A stretch of DNA of 64,000 bases from Fortiea sp. LEGE XX443 (GTDB lineage Bacteria > Cyanobacteriota > Cyanobacteriia > Cyanobacteriales > Nostocaceae): positions 31,095 through 95,094 of the forward strand of contig NZ_JADEXZ010000014.1 in assembly GCF_015206815.1 (NCBI RefSeq). Reading direction: 5' to 3'. This document shows positions 17,909 to 26,355 of this stretch, in pieces. Position numbers and translations under genes: made by a program. The notes beneath the pieces are model-generated. The model did no database searches. It was not told the origin of the DNA and saw only the letters and a list, made by a program, of their open reading frames with translations. The first letter of the stretch is position 1, and every line of letters starts with the position of its first letter.

Positions 17909-18428
17909 GTCTTTTAGCTAGATGTGTAATCACATCTGTGCAATCTGATATTGCTGGAGATGGCGATCGCATATTACCGCATCTGCCCCTCTGTAACCAA
18001 TTAATCCTCCTAAAGAAATTTGCTAGGACAGCATAATTTAGTTTTGATTAACAATACCTTTGCCAAAATAAGAGGGTGAAGAGAGAGGGCTGATGTAGTA
18101 GAGTTATTGTCTTCCCAAACGACAACTCAAAAGCCACAATCAACCCATGCCCGACATTTTATCACTAACAAACTTATGGGCTGGATAGATTTTTTTCTAG
18201 CCTAGTTAGCAAACCTAAGCTAAAAGAGGCAGAGCATTTTGTTAAAATCACACCTAATCCCTATTAAGGATTGAAACCTCCAGGAAAAATACACCAGTAT
18301 CCACCACCAACTGGTTAAAATCACACCTAATCCCTATTAGGGATTAAAACCAAGCACATGAAGACAATAAAATCTCAGATTAACATTATTATGAAGTGAA
18401 TCTTTCACGCGTAGACAACGGTATTTAA
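17909..18428. other. 520-bp gap holding the CRISPR remnant
   Basis: Apart from the two-repeat CRISPR remnant, no gene or structured RNA was recognised. The 78 bp after the second repeat should contain the promoter of the cupin gene; no clear promoter or Shine-Dalgarno was found. Confidence 0.5.
18241..18350 (+). CRISPR. One-spacer CRISPR remnant (two repeats)
   Basis: Two 37-bp repeats (18241-18277 and 18314-18350) begin gttaaaatcacacctaatcc and end in a stem, aatccctattagggatt, and aac. They flank one 36-bp unique spacer (18278-18313). Each repeat carries one change from the shared consensus (ttaagg in the first, ttaaaac in the second). The repeat length, partial palindrome and spacer length are typical of cyanobacterial CRISPRs. 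No cas gene or leader is visible, so this is an isolated or decaying array. Confidence 0.78.
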
Positions 18429-19334
18429 ATGAACGATAAAACCTCGACTAGTCGCAAACATGTAGAAAGTGAAGAATCGCTTAACTCAGTTCTCAACTTT
18501 CTCCAAGTACCTTTTGAGATAACAAACTTGATCAATGGTGAACATGGTACTGCTCAGGTTCTATCCATCAACGAAAGTACTGGTGAATCTACACAAAGAG
18601 CTATCATAAAAAAAGGTTGGAATGCACCTATTGGTCATTTCACTACGGATGTGGAAATTTTTGTACTTACTGGCACACTTTACCAGGGTGGGTTTTCACT
18701 CCGCAATCTTAGTTACTCTTTCATTCCAGCTGGCATACCTACTGGCCCTTGGAAAACAGAAGAAGACACTATTCTTTTGTGGATGCCAGATGCTACCCCC
18801 ACTTATATCACAGAAGACTACGCCAGCCTTGAGCAAATCCCTGAAAGTTCTGTATATCATGTGAATATGCAGACTCACCCACGGATGACTGAGTATGTGC
18901 CATTGCAAGAACTCCATGCGATGAAATGGGAAAGCACAACATTCTTACCTCCAGGTTCAGCGCGTAAAAGCTTGTATACCAATAAAAAAACCGGACGCGC
19001 CACATGGATTCTTGGCTTAGTACCTATGTGGATTGAAGGTAACTTTTATGCTGGTCATCCTACCACCGAGGAGGCGTATGTTATTTCTGGAGATGTGCTG
19101 GGACATTGGTCTATGAGCGATGATCCTTTCAATAGACGCTATAGCGCAATGTGCAAAGATGGCTACTACTGGCGACCAGCACACATTCCACACGGCCCCT
19201 TCTGGACGGAAAGTGGCGCACTACTTCTGTTTCGCACCAACGATCGCTTAGATTGTTATTGGATACTGCATAACCCAGATATTACGCAGCAAGATCAAGC
19301 ACGTCTCCATACGGCGCTTGATCAAAAAACGTGA
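18429..19334 (+). CDS. Two-domain cupin-like protein (DUF4437 type)
   Basis: A 301-residue protein with two cupin-like halves. The first half has HFTTDVEIFVLTGTLYQGG and YSFIPAGIPTGPW; the second has YAGHPTTEEAYVISGDVLGHW and WRPAHIPHGPFWTESG. Both show the paired histidine/glutamate metal-binding motifs of cupins, most clearly the second. Candidate roles are a metal-dependent dioxygenase, isomerase or sugar/organic-acid binding protein. It lies next to a convergent Asp/Asn-hydroxylase-like gene and a cyclic amidohydrolase, suggesting a small-molecule context. Confidence 0.75.
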   Translation: MNDKTSTSRKHVESEESLNSVLNFLQVPFEITNLINGEHGTAQVLSINESTGESTQRAIIKKGWNAPIGHFTTDVEIFVLTGTLYQGGFSLRNLSYSFIPAGIPTGPWKTEEDTILLWMPDATPTYITEDYASLEQIPESSVYHVNMQTHPRMTEYVPLQELHAMKWESTTFLPPGSARKSLYTNKKTGRATWILGLVPMWIEGNFYAGHPTTEEAYVISGDVLGHWSMSDDPFNRRYSAMCKDGYYWRPAHIPHGPFWTESGALLLFRTNDRLDCYWILHNPDITQQDQARLHTALDQKT

Positions 19335-19386
19335 GTAGTCAAAAGTCAAAATTAAGAAATCTAGGTAACAAATAATAAATGACAAA

Positions 19387-20187
19387 TTAAGCTTCTAAGA
19401 CTTTATCCCACTCTAATTGATGAGCTAAACCATACTTGATAAAATCTTCTACTTTAGCTTTATCGCTTTTACCAAACACACCTAAGCTGTAAGGATTATC
19501 TTGCATACGCTGTATGACTTGCTCTTTTTCAAAGCTAATTACCTCTTCTCTTGGCTGATTTGGTTTAAAAAAGTCTACAACCAAGACAGTTCTATCAAAA
19601 TTGGTGTAATTGTGGGGGCAATGTGGATAGCTATGATCTAAAATCAGGAATTCTCCTTCATGCCAATAAAGCTGCTCATGGCAGATTTTCATTGCTACAT
19701 CTCCCTCTGGTACAATCAATCCTAAATAGCCACGATTTGTATGCGGGTTATAGTTTACATGCAGCTTGATATCTAACCCTGGGTGGAATGTACCAAAATA
19801 TACGTTTCTGATGATATTTTCATTGAGAGAATTCACTGTTGCGATCGCCTGCGCCAAATTGGGGAAATACTTCTCTCTAATTGCCAGTGCTTTTGCTGAG
19901 GCATCATCTACCCCATAATCAGGATATTGTATTTGATGTAATTGAATATATTTTTCGATAAACAAACCTTGAAATAAAATACCAAAAGCACTATATTTAC
20001 CGTTCCCCTTAGTTTTAATTGTTTTACTTTTAGGCCCCAAAACATCGTAAGTAAATTTTAACTCTTCATTAGATGCAGACTTAATAAAGTGTGTAAACTC
20101 CTCTCTTATTACTTTCCAGTTATTTTGCAAGTTTTTAAGAAAAGGAAATTGCTGTGGGTCTAAATGATACTCATTAAAAATTTCCAT
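19387..20187 (-). CDS. Aspartyl/asparaginyl beta-hydroxylase-like Fe(II)/2-oxoglutarate protein
   Basis: A 266-residue protein whose C-terminal half (about 125-210) matches the Asp/Asn beta-hydroxylase domain. By alignment to human AspH, H143 (in LHVN) and H189 (in SYPH) take the places of the two iron-binding histidines, and R152 and R199 take the places of the 2-oxoglutarate-binding arginines. One AspH residue that contacts 2-oxoglutarate (His) is Tyr154 here. Such enzymes hydroxylate amino-acid side chains, free or in peptides; the substrate is unknown. Its start is 47 bp from the divergent amidohydrolase start, so the two probably share a control region. Confidence 0.82.
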   Translation of the reverse strand: MEIFNEYHLDPQQFPFLKNLQNNWKVIREEFTHFIKSASNEELKFTYDVLGPKSKTIKTKGNGKYSAFGILFQGLFIEKYIQLHQIQYPDYGVDDASAKALAIREKYFPNLAQAIATVNSLNENIIRNVYFGTFHPGLDIKLHVNYNPHTNRGYLGLIVPEGDVAMKICHEQLYWHEGEFLILDHSYPHCPHNYTNFDRTVLVVDFFKPNQPREEVISFEKEQVIQRMQDNPYSLGVFGKSDKAKVEDFIKYGLAHQLEWDKVLEA

Positions 20188-20234
20188 TGTCTCTTATTTT
20201 GGGATTATGTACTTATTTTAGTGTGAGGTCTACT

Positions 20235-21704
20235 ATGTCTGAATCTCCCTTATTAGATCGAATTATTAAAAATGTGCGGGTTGTTCGTCCTCATCATGAT
20301 GCTGTTGAACTACTTGACTTAGGTATTAAAGATGAGAAATTTGCTCAAATTGCGCCTAATATTAGTCCAGACCAAGCTAAAGAGGCCTTTGATGCCAAAA
20401 ACCTACTAGGCTTTCCTGGGGTTGTAGATGCTCACATGCACATTGGTATCTATCAACCTCTTGACCAAGATGCTGTAACTGAAAGCAAAGCCGCTGCAAT
20501 GGGGGGAGTCACAACTAGTCTTAATTACATCCGTACAGGACAATATTATTTAAATAAAGGTGGTTCTTACCAAGATTTTTTTCCAGAAGTATTAGCATTA
20601 TCCGCAGGTAATTTTTTTGTTGATTACAGCTATCACGTTGCACCTATAGCTAGTCAACATATTGACGAAATACCTCTATTGTTTGAAGAACATGGGGTAA
20701 CTTCATTTAAAATCTTCATGTTTTATGGCGGCTATGGGTTGCATGGTTTGTCAGACCAGCAAAACCTGTTTTTGATGATAAATAAAGAAGAACGCTACGA
20801 CTTCGCTCATTTTGAATTTATTATGCGTGGTATAACTCGCTTGATGGCAGAACACCCAGCAGCGCGAGATACTATTAGTTTGAGTTTGCATTGCGAAGTT
20901 GCAGAAATTCTCAACGCATACACCAAAATAGTAGAAAATGATTCTAGCCTGAATGGACTGCACGCTTACAGTGCAGCGCGTCCACCTCATTCGGAAGGGT
21001 TAGCAATTTGCATTGCTTCTTATTTGGCACATGAAACTAACTGTGCAAATATCAATTTGTTGCATCTAAGTTCTCGCAAAGCAATGGAAGCAGCTTTGAC
21101 TATGCAAACTGCTTTTCCTCATATCAATTTTCGGCGAGAAGTCACCGTTGGACATTTACTATTAGATGTTGATACACCTAATGGTACTTGGGCAAAGGTT
21201 AACCCTCCGATTCGTCCTCGCGCTGATGTGGAATATTTATGGCAAGCGGTACTAAATAATCAAGTAGATTGGATTGTGAGCGACCATGCTTGCTGTTCTG
21301 CTGAACAAAAAAGAAGTGCGAAAGACCCGAATAATATTTGGTTAGCAAAGTCTGGTTTTGGCGGTACAGAATATTTACTGTCGGGTGTATTTAGTGAAGG
21401 TAGTAAGCGAGGGATGTCTTACAACCACATGGCTAAATTGCTATCTTGGAACCCATCGCGGCGCTTTGGTTTGTTGGAAAAAGGAGATATTGCTGTTGGT
21501 TATGATGCTGATTTAGTGTTGGTAGATCCTAATGAAAGCTTTGTGGTACGCGCGGCTGAGTCAGAATCACAGCAAGGTTATACACCTTTTGAAGGGATGG
21601 AGTTAACAGGACGGGTGAAGAGTACCTTTTTGCGAGGAAATTTGATTTATGACAATGGACAGGTTTTGGGTTCACCAACTGGGCGTTATATCAAAAGATT
21701 TTAG
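20235..21704 (+). CDS. Cyclic amidohydrolase (dihydropyrimidinase/dihydroorotase-like)
   Basis: A 489-residue metal-dependent amidohydrolase of the dihydropyrimidinase/hydantoinase/dihydroorotase superfamily, which open or close cyclic amides. Visible metal-site motifs are DAHMHIG (first His pair), SFKIFMFYGG (Lys expected to be carbamylated), LHCEVAE, LLHLSS, and VSDHACC (Asp). The C-terminal small domain ends with DADLVLVDP. ATG 20235 is preferred over a codon at 20187 because it follows GAGG and avoids overlap with the divergent gene. It is not a classic pyrimidine-pathway gene by context: no pyr genes are beside it. Confidence 0.85.
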   Translation: MSESPLLDRIIKNVRVVRPHHDAVELLDLGIKDEKFAQIAPNISPDQAKEAFDAKNLLGFPGVVDAHMHIGIYQPLDQDAVTESKAAAMGGVTTSLNYIRTGQYYLNKGGSYQDFFPEVLALSAGNFFVDYSYHVAPIASQHIDEIPLLFEEHGVTSFKIFMFYGGYGLHGLSDQQNLFLMINKEERYDFAHFEFIMRGITRLMAEHPAARDTISLSLHCEVAEILNAYTKIVENDSSLNGLHAYSAARPPHSEGLAICIASYLAHETNCANINLLHLSSRKAMEAALTMQTAFPHINFRREVTVGHLLLDVDTPNGTWAKVNPPIRPRADVEYLWQAVLNNQVDWIVSDHACCSAEQKRSAKDPNNIWLAKSGFGGTEYLLSGVFSEGSKRGMSYNHMAKLLSWNPSRRFGLLEKGDIAVGYDADLVLVDPNESFVVRAAESESQQGYTPFEGMELTGRVKSTFLRGNLIYDNGQVLGSPTGRYIKRF

Positions 21705-21794
21705 AGTAATTGACTTGATTGCTTGATAGGTAGGTGCGATCACACTCACGATTTTATTCTTAAATTTATAAGTTTCTACTTAAAGTCCTCAATA

Positions 21795-22625
21795 CTATAT
21801 TTCATCTACTGAGTTATTATCTAAAAATTCAATTACTAACTTTGATATTTCATCAGGTATTTGGTTCATCATAGCCATAGTTCCGCTTTCAATATTAATT
21901 ATCCTTGCATCAGGAACTGCTACTAAAATAAACTTTCTATTATCTACCTTAGCAAAACCTAGCCTTTCTATTTCTTTTATATCTTCTATACCAGATAATA
22001 TTAGAGTTGGCGCTTTAATTAAACAGAATCTTGCTTCCATTCTTTGGCAGTAGTCTATAACAGCTAAAGGTGCATACCAAGGATAGCCAAAACATTTTAA
22101 TTCATCTAAAAGCCAACGATGCTTTAATTCAGCAGAATTTATATAGCCGGATCTAGCTAACCATCTTTCCATGAGATATGAACCGTCTGCTTTTATATTC
22201 AAACCTTCACACATCTTGGATATAGCTACTTTTCCTTCTTTACTAAAGTTATCTATATTGCATAATATAATTTTTTTGACTCGCTCGGAGTAAGCTGCTG
22301 CTACTTCTGCTGCTACATAAGCTCCTGTATGGTGTCCAAGAAGACTTGCAGTTTTGATTCCTAGTTCGTCTAGGAGTAAAATAACAGTTTTTGCGTAATC
22401 CTCAATTGAATACATTCTTGGTGGTTTATCAGAATCTCCTAACCCTAAAAGATCCATAGCAATGACTAGTCGTTTCTGAGCAAAAATTGGTATTAACTCA
22501 CGGAATTCATCACTACTTCTGAAGTTTTGATGCAGCAAAAGGATAGGTTCTCCCGCACCGCTAATGCGATAATGAATTTGCCCATCTTCTGTATCTAAAA
22601 AAGCTCGTTTGATTGGTTTATTCAT
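21795..22625 (-). CDS. Alpha/beta-hydrolase fold protein with altered catalytic residues
   Basis: A 276-residue alpha/beta-hydrolase fold protein: oxyanion region LLLHQNFRSS (29-38), AMDLLGLGDSDKP, nucleophile elbow GHHTG (97-101) and acid region ILSGIEDI (209-216, D215). The elbow normally reads G-x-S-x-G, but His99 occupies the nucleophile position, and the usual catalytic His near the C-terminus is replaced (ESGTMAMMN, T249). A standard Ser-His-Asp triad is therefore absent; it may be a binding protein or use other chemistry. It lies 22 bp downstream of hisS on the same strand, so the two are probably co-transcribed. Confidence 0.85.
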   Translation of the reverse strand: MNKPIKRAFLDTEDGQIHYRISGAGEPILLLHQNFRSSDEFRELIPIFAQKRLVIAMDLLGLGDSDKPPRMYSIEDYAKTVILLLDELGIKTASLLGHHTGAYVAAEVAAAYSERVKKIILCNIDNFSKEGKVAISKMCEGLNIKADGSYLMERWLARSGYINSAELKHRWLLDELKCFGYPWYAPLAVIDYCQRMEARFCLIKAPTLILSGIEDIKEIERLGFAKVDNRKFILVAVPDARIINIESGTMAMMNQIPDEISKLVIEFLDNNSVDEI

Positions 22626-22647
22626 AGTATCTTGATAAATATTTTAT

Positions 22648-24036
22648 TTACATCAACCTGCGTTTAACTTCGTCAGCTAAATCTGCTAATGCTACTTCTA
22701 CTTGTTCGCCTGTTTGCAAATCTTTGAGTGATGATTTTTGCGCTGCGGCTTCGTCAGCACCAATAATTACACAAAATCTGATTCCTTGTTTGTCTGCGGC
22801 TTGGAATTGTTTACCTAAGGGGCGTTTTTCAAAGTTTGTAATTACATTAATGCCTGTTTGACGCAACTGTTGGGATACTTTTAAATAAGTTGGCATTAAA
22901 TCTTCCTGCATATTGACTACTACTACCTGGGCTGGTGTTGGCGGTAGAGTATTCAAAATACCGGCTTTAAGTAATCTACTAATTAAGCGAGTTAAGCCGA
23001 TGGAAATACCGACACCTGGCATTTTCTCACCGATAAACATCCCGACTAATTCTTCATATCTACCGCCAGAACAAATGCTGCCTAAAGCTTCGTGTCCAAT
23101 GAGGGTTGTTTCGTACACTGTGCCTGTATAGTAATTTAATCCACGGGCGATCGCTAAATCAATACAAAAACGCTTGTCGGCAACTCCCAAGTTACGCACA
23201 CCTGCAATCACTGTTTCTAGTTCGGTAACACCTAAACTAAATTGCTCGGCTTCTGGTAAGTTTTGTGATAAGTGTTTGAGCTTATCTAATACCTCATCAA
23301 CACTGCCATCAATTTTGATAAAATCAATAATTTTTTGAGTTTGCTCTGGTGATATCCCTTCTTTTTCTAATTCTTGTTTAACTTTGGTTTCCCCAATTTT
23401 CTCTAAGTTATCAATGATGCCAATGCAAGCTTTAATTTGATTTTCGGCAATTTCTAATGATTGAAAAAAACCAGTTAAAATTTTGCGGTTATTGATGCGA
23501 ATTAAAAAATCACCAATATTAACTGCCTCAAATATTTCTGTGATAATTGCAGGCATTTGAGCATCATATAATAAGCTGAGTTCACGCCGTCCAACTACAT
23601 CGATATCACATTGACGAAACTGACGAAATCTACCATCTTTTGCTCGTTCTCCGCGAAATACTACATCCATTTGATAACGAGCAAAAGGAAAAGTTAACTC
23701 ATTCAAGTGACGAGCAATATACGCCGCTAAAGGAACAGTTTGGTCAAATTTTAAAGCGCGTGCTTCGGAACCTGTTTCGCCTGCCTTGTCTCTTTCTGCT
23801 TGGCGATTTGGTGGTAAAATTGGGTCGATGCCATAAATAATATTGTCTCCTTGATTACCTTTGGCTTGTAATACTTCTAATCTTTCTACTGCGGGAGTTT
23901 CTATAGGTGTAAATCCGTAACTTTCATAAACTCTACGGATGGTATCTAATAAATATAATTCTAAGCGCTTTTCGCTAGGCAGAAATTCAGGAAAACCACT
24001 AGGAGTTGAGAAGTTAATTTTGTCAGTCTTTGCCAT
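22648..24036 (-). CDS. hisS: Histidyl-tRNA synthetase (class II)
   Basis: A 462-residue class II aminoacyl-tRNA synthetase charging tRNA-His. It shows FRGERAKDGRFRQF (motif 2), ARGLNYYTGTVYE (histidine-binding HisA motif), GGRYEEL and PGVGISIGLTRL (motif 3), and a C-terminal anticodon-binding domain from about 370 (VVVVNMQED). The catalytic core has FDQTVPLA where E. coli HisRS has LRPEGT, the form seen in archaeal, eukaryotic and some bacterial enzymes. All synthetase motifs are intact, so it is not a HisZ. It heads a likely two-gene operon with an alpha/beta-hydrolase. Confidence 0.9.
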   Translation of the reverse strand: MAKTDKINFSTPSGFPEFLPSEKRLELYLLDTIRRVYESYGFTPIETPAVERLEVLQAKGNQGDNIIYGIDPILPPNRQAERDKAGETGSEARALKFDQTVPLAAYIARHLNELTFPFARYQMDVVFRGERAKDGRFRQFRQCDIDVVGRRELSLLYDAQMPAIITEIFEAVNIGDFLIRINNRKILTGFFQSLEIAENQIKACIGIIDNLEKIGETKVKQELEKEGISPEQTQKIIDFIKIDGSVDEVLDKLKHLSQNLPEAEQFSLGVTELETVIAGVRNLGVADKRFCIDLAIARGLNYYTGTVYETTLIGHEALGSICSGGRYEELVGMFIGEKMPGVGISIGLTRLISRLLKAGILNTLPPTPAQVVVVNMQEDLMPTYLKVSQQLRQTGINVITNFEKRPLGKQFQAADKQGIRFCVIIGADEAAAQKSSLKDLQTGEQVEVALADLADEVKRRLM

Positions 24037-24094
24037 GCGCCTATCTTGTCAATTTAAAGTTAAAGATGATGAACTACTTATTTTTTCATAAAAT

Positions 24095-24120
24095 GGTGCG
24101 TTAATGTAGTGTAACGCACC
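24095..24120 (-). terminator. Hairpin downstream of the 24158-24604 gene
   Basis: Perfect 9-bp stem ggtgcgtta/taacgcacc with an 8-bp loop, followed on the minus strand by attttatg and a run of A/T. It probably ends the minus-strand gene before hisS; small palindromes of this kind are also dispersed in Nostoc genomes. Confidence 0.6.
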
Positions 24121-24157
24121 CTACCAAATTTAAATATATTTCTGACTGTTTCAATTA

Positions 24158-24604
24158 CTAACTTAGCCTTTGTTCTTGAATTAGGGTACGTTGGTAAATT
24201 TGATGATTTTTAAACCATTGCCAGGTGCGGGCGCGATGGTTATTATCAGGGCTAATTTGAATCATTTCATATAAATACATTGCTGGTGCTGTTTTATAAG
24301 AAAACCATAAAATTAAAGTAGAATTATCTACTTCCCAGGCTTTTCCTTGGATGCGTTCTGTATCAAACCAGAGTGTTTTATCACGATACATTCCAGGAAA
24401 TTTATGTTCTTCTTGTTTACCATCAGACCATTTGTAGCGATTGATTTGGTAGTAAGAATCAAGGCTGTTGTCTGGAAACTGGCAGCTTAAATGAGATTCA
24501 TGTTTATCTAAAATTTTGCCTTCTAAGTCTACTAGTGTATATGTTCCTATCCAATCACCTTCATGACGAGCCAGCACGGGCATTTCTTGACGTATGTTAG
24601 ACAT
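24158..24604 (-). CDS. Conserved hypothetical protein, possibly DUF3598/lipocalin-like
   Basis: A 148-residue protein starting MSNIRQEMPVLARHEGDW. The alternation of short strands (WIGTYTLVDLEG, HLSCQFPD, YYQINRYKWSDG, LWFDTERIQGKAWEVDN, TLILWFSYK) suggests an up-and-down beta-barrel such as the lipocalin-like DUF3598 proteins of cyanobacteria, but I cannot confirm the family by eye. ATG 24604 is chosen because the in-frame extension upstream reads through repeat-derived DNA. It is separated from hisS by a terminator-like hairpin. Confidence 0.6.
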   Translation of the reverse strand: MSNIRQEMPVLARHEGDWIGTYTLVDLEGKILDKHESHLSCQFPDNSLDSYYQINRYKWSDGKQEEHKFPGMYRDKTLWFDTERIQGKAWEVDNSTLILWFSYKTAPAMYLYEMIQISPDNNHRARTWQWFKNHQIYQRTLIQEQRLS

Positions 24605-24683
24605 GATAAGACTTATTAATGATGATACCGCGATCGCCTGACCGCATTTTGTAAGTATGATACCCAAATTTTTGTAACATTTG

Positions 24684-24839
24684 GTCTGCAATACGAGTGA
24701 ATCGGTCTGCAATGCGAATTCGTTGGCTGCAATGTTAATGCTTTAGCTTGCAATGCAAATGCGTCGGGCTGCAATGTTAATGCTTTAGCTTGCAATGCGA
24801 ATGCGTCAGACTGCAATGTTAATGTTTTGGCTTGCATTG
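24684..24839. repeat. 42-bp tandem repeat (about 2.7 copies) plus degenerate units
   Basis: Units at 24726-24767, 24768-24809 and a partial unit to 24839 are nearly identical (gctgcaatgttaatgct, ttagcttgcaatgc, aatgcgtc). More diverged units precede them. On the minus strand an open frame (24616-24837) gives alternating ALTLQP and AFALQAK blocks, but it runs out into unrelated sequence, so I treat it as repeat DNA rather than a gene. Confidence 0.75.
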
Positions 24840-24847
24840 TTGCCGCG

Positions 24848-25411
24848 CTAAACTAATCGGTAGATAACTGCCCCAGTAGATTCATGATTACCAATCTCCA
24901 TTAAACCGTCATTGCAAAGACTCTCTAGAAGATTACGGATTTCTGGCGCTGGTTTTCCAGTTTCAATTACGGCATCAACAAGGGAAATACTACCACCTTT
25001 GTTTTGAGCAAGTTTCAAAATTGTTACCATGTCGCTTTGGGGATTTGGTGCGATTTGAGGTAATTGCTGTGGCTGCAAAGATGCTGTATCTGGAAAGGAT
25101 ATTTGTCCTGGTATTTGACCACTAACTTGGCCACCAAGATTGACCACAACAGTTTGGACGTTGTTTGGAGTTGGATTAGAACCTCGCAATGCTAGGTACT
25201 TCAAATTTTTCTCGTCTACCATCCCAGGGATAAGCGCCAAGTCCACTAGCTGTCCGAAGCCAAACAAACCCCAAGTAAATAGCCAAATCACTCCTGACAC
25301 GGGCTTACCACTGTAAAATCGATGCACACCTGCAAAGCCAATCAGCCAAAAAAGCCACAGTAAATAGGCTGTTCCTTTACTAGCCACGATGATTAGTTCC
25401 TTGTTTGCCAC
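24848..25411 (-). CDS. TM2-domain membrane protein
   Basis: A 187-residue protein with an N-terminal TM2 domain (about 12-72): two membrane helices, the first LLWLFWLIGFAGVHRFY with the family's G-xHRFY signature, and WGLFGFGQLVDLALIPGMV. A central proline/glutamine-rich linker (about 80-125) leads to a small C-terminal helical domain (about 128-187; TILKLAQNKGGSISLVDAV) that resembles a winged helix. TM2 proteins are of unknown function. It is a single gene on the minus strand, with the 42-bp repeats just after its stop. Confidence 0.82.
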   Translation of the reverse strand: MANKELIIVASKGTAYLLWLFWLIGFAGVHRFYSGKPVSGVIWLFTWGLFGFGQLVDLALIPGMVDEKNLKYLALRGSNPTPNNVQTVVVNLGGQVSGQIPGQISFPDTASLQPQQLPQIAPNPQSDMVTILKLAQNKGGSISLVDAVIETGKPAPEIRNLLESLCNDGLMEIGNHESTGAVIYRLV

Positions 25412-25499
25412 TGACTTTGTAGTTATATCAAATTTGAAAAAAACTTTTTAGGTAAAAAACATTTTGGTAATAAATCATAACCAGTGTTTTGACCTAAGA

Positions 25500-25640
25500 A
25501 AGGCAGAGGGCAGGAGGCAGAAGGCAGAAGGAATAAAATATATTTTTGCCCTCTGCCACAGGGTTTCAAGCCCCTGAATTTATTTATGGGGTTTTCCCTT
25601 CTGCCCTCTGCCTTCGTACTTCTGCCTTCTCATGGTGCAT
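25500..25640. repeat. Inverted gcaggag-type repeats around a palindrome
   Basis: ggcagagggcaggaggc on the left and cttctgccctctgcc on the right are near reverse complements, enclosing a smaller palindrome. The same repeat family brackets the four-helix-bundle gene near 8.1-8.6 kb. Confidence 0.65.
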
Positions 25641-25706
25641 AATTACAGAATGATTTTGTTGCTTTTGTGAGATGGGCATCTTGCCCGTCCTTCACGAGTC
25701 CTACAT

Positions 25707-25841
25707 AATACCAATTCTCTAAAATTAGGCAACACATTCAAACCCCACAACCCAGACCAAATCAGAGTTTCTTAATTACGAATTACGTTAGCGCAGCGTT
25801 AGCGAGTCCGCGAGCGTCATTACGAATTACGAATTGGTATA
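25707..25841. mobile_element. MITE-like element, copy B
   Basis: A segment of about 135 bp with terminal inverted repeats aataccaattc and gaattggtata (10 of 11 matching), and the same core as 15688-15818. It also carries the gcgagtccgcgagcg insert. It ends 12 bp before the NTF2-like gene and may contribute its promoter region. Confidence 0.72.
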
Positions 25842-25852
25842 ACCAGTTGAAA

Positions 25853-26254
25853 ATGATGACACAAGACCCTAAAACTACTTTAAAAGTTGCTCACCAAGCA
25901 TTTGAACATTTTACACATGGTCTAGCCACTGGAGAATGGCAAGCATTTCTGGATATGCTTACCGAAGATTTTACCTTTTGGTTTCCGATGGGAAAATTCC
26001 ACGGGTTGAATGTGGGAAAAGAACGCGCCCAAGAATTTCTTCAATACGTTTCTGAATCTTTCAGTTCGGGAATTACATTAACTTCTCTAGACCGCGTTAC
26101 CAGTAATGATGCAACTGTTGTATTCGAGTTCCGTGATGAAGGACTGTTATTAGGACAACCTTACAAAAATCGTGTCGCAGTTTCTTTTGATATATGCGGT
26201 GATAAAATTTGCTGCTATCGAGAATATTTTGGTAGCGATGGTAAATCCTATTGA
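25853..26254 (+). CDS. NTF2-like / SnoaL-like protein
   Basis: A 133-residue NTF2-fold protein. Typical features are FEHFTHGLATGEWQAFLDML, LTEDFTFWFPMG, then a strand series including TVVFEFRDEGLLLG and VAVSFDICGDKICCYREYF. Members are small isomerases, cyclases or binding proteins; its substrate is unknown. Start candidates are ATG 25853, ATG 25856 and TTG 25847; none has a strong Shine-Dalgarno. The upstream DNA is a MITE-like element. Confidence 0.78.
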   Translation: MMTQDPKTTLKVAHQAFEHFTHGLATGEWQAFLDMLTEDFTFWFPMGKFHGLNVGKERAQEFLQYVSESFSSGITLTSLDRVTSNDATVVFEFRDEGLLLGQPYKNRVAVSFDICGDKICCYREYFGSDGKSY

Positions 26255-26355
26255 TTTTGTCAATAAAATCAGAATTTCTGAGATTTTGTGTAGGCGGAGC
26301 ATCGTCGAAGACATTGCTCTCTTAAAATAATTCTACAAAAACTCTGCCGACAAAA

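Larger units (their letters stand above)
25412..25852. other. 435-bp intergenic region made of repeats
   Basis: No gene. It contains gcaggag-type repeats in opposite orientations (25500-25535 and 25590-25640), which could fold back on each other, a palindrome ccccTGAATTTATTTATGGGG (about 25573-25595), gatgggcatcttgcccgtc (25672-25690), and a MITE-like element (25707-25841). Confidence 0.65.

Noticed and set aside
19387..20187. Loss of an iron ligand in the Asp/Asn hydroxylase-like protein (Tyr154)
   Set aside because: On re-aligning to human AspH, Tyr154 lies at a 2-oxoglutarate-contact His, while the two iron ligands (H143, H189) and both arginines are present.
22648..24036. HisZ (regulatory subunit) instead of HisRS
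   Set aside because: All synthetase motifs, including ARGLNYYTGTVYE and the anticodon-binding domain, are present.
24616..24837. 73-codon ORF on the minus strand as a gene
   Set aside because: It spans the 42-bp repeats and ends in unrelated DNA; the conserved gene downstream starts at 24604.
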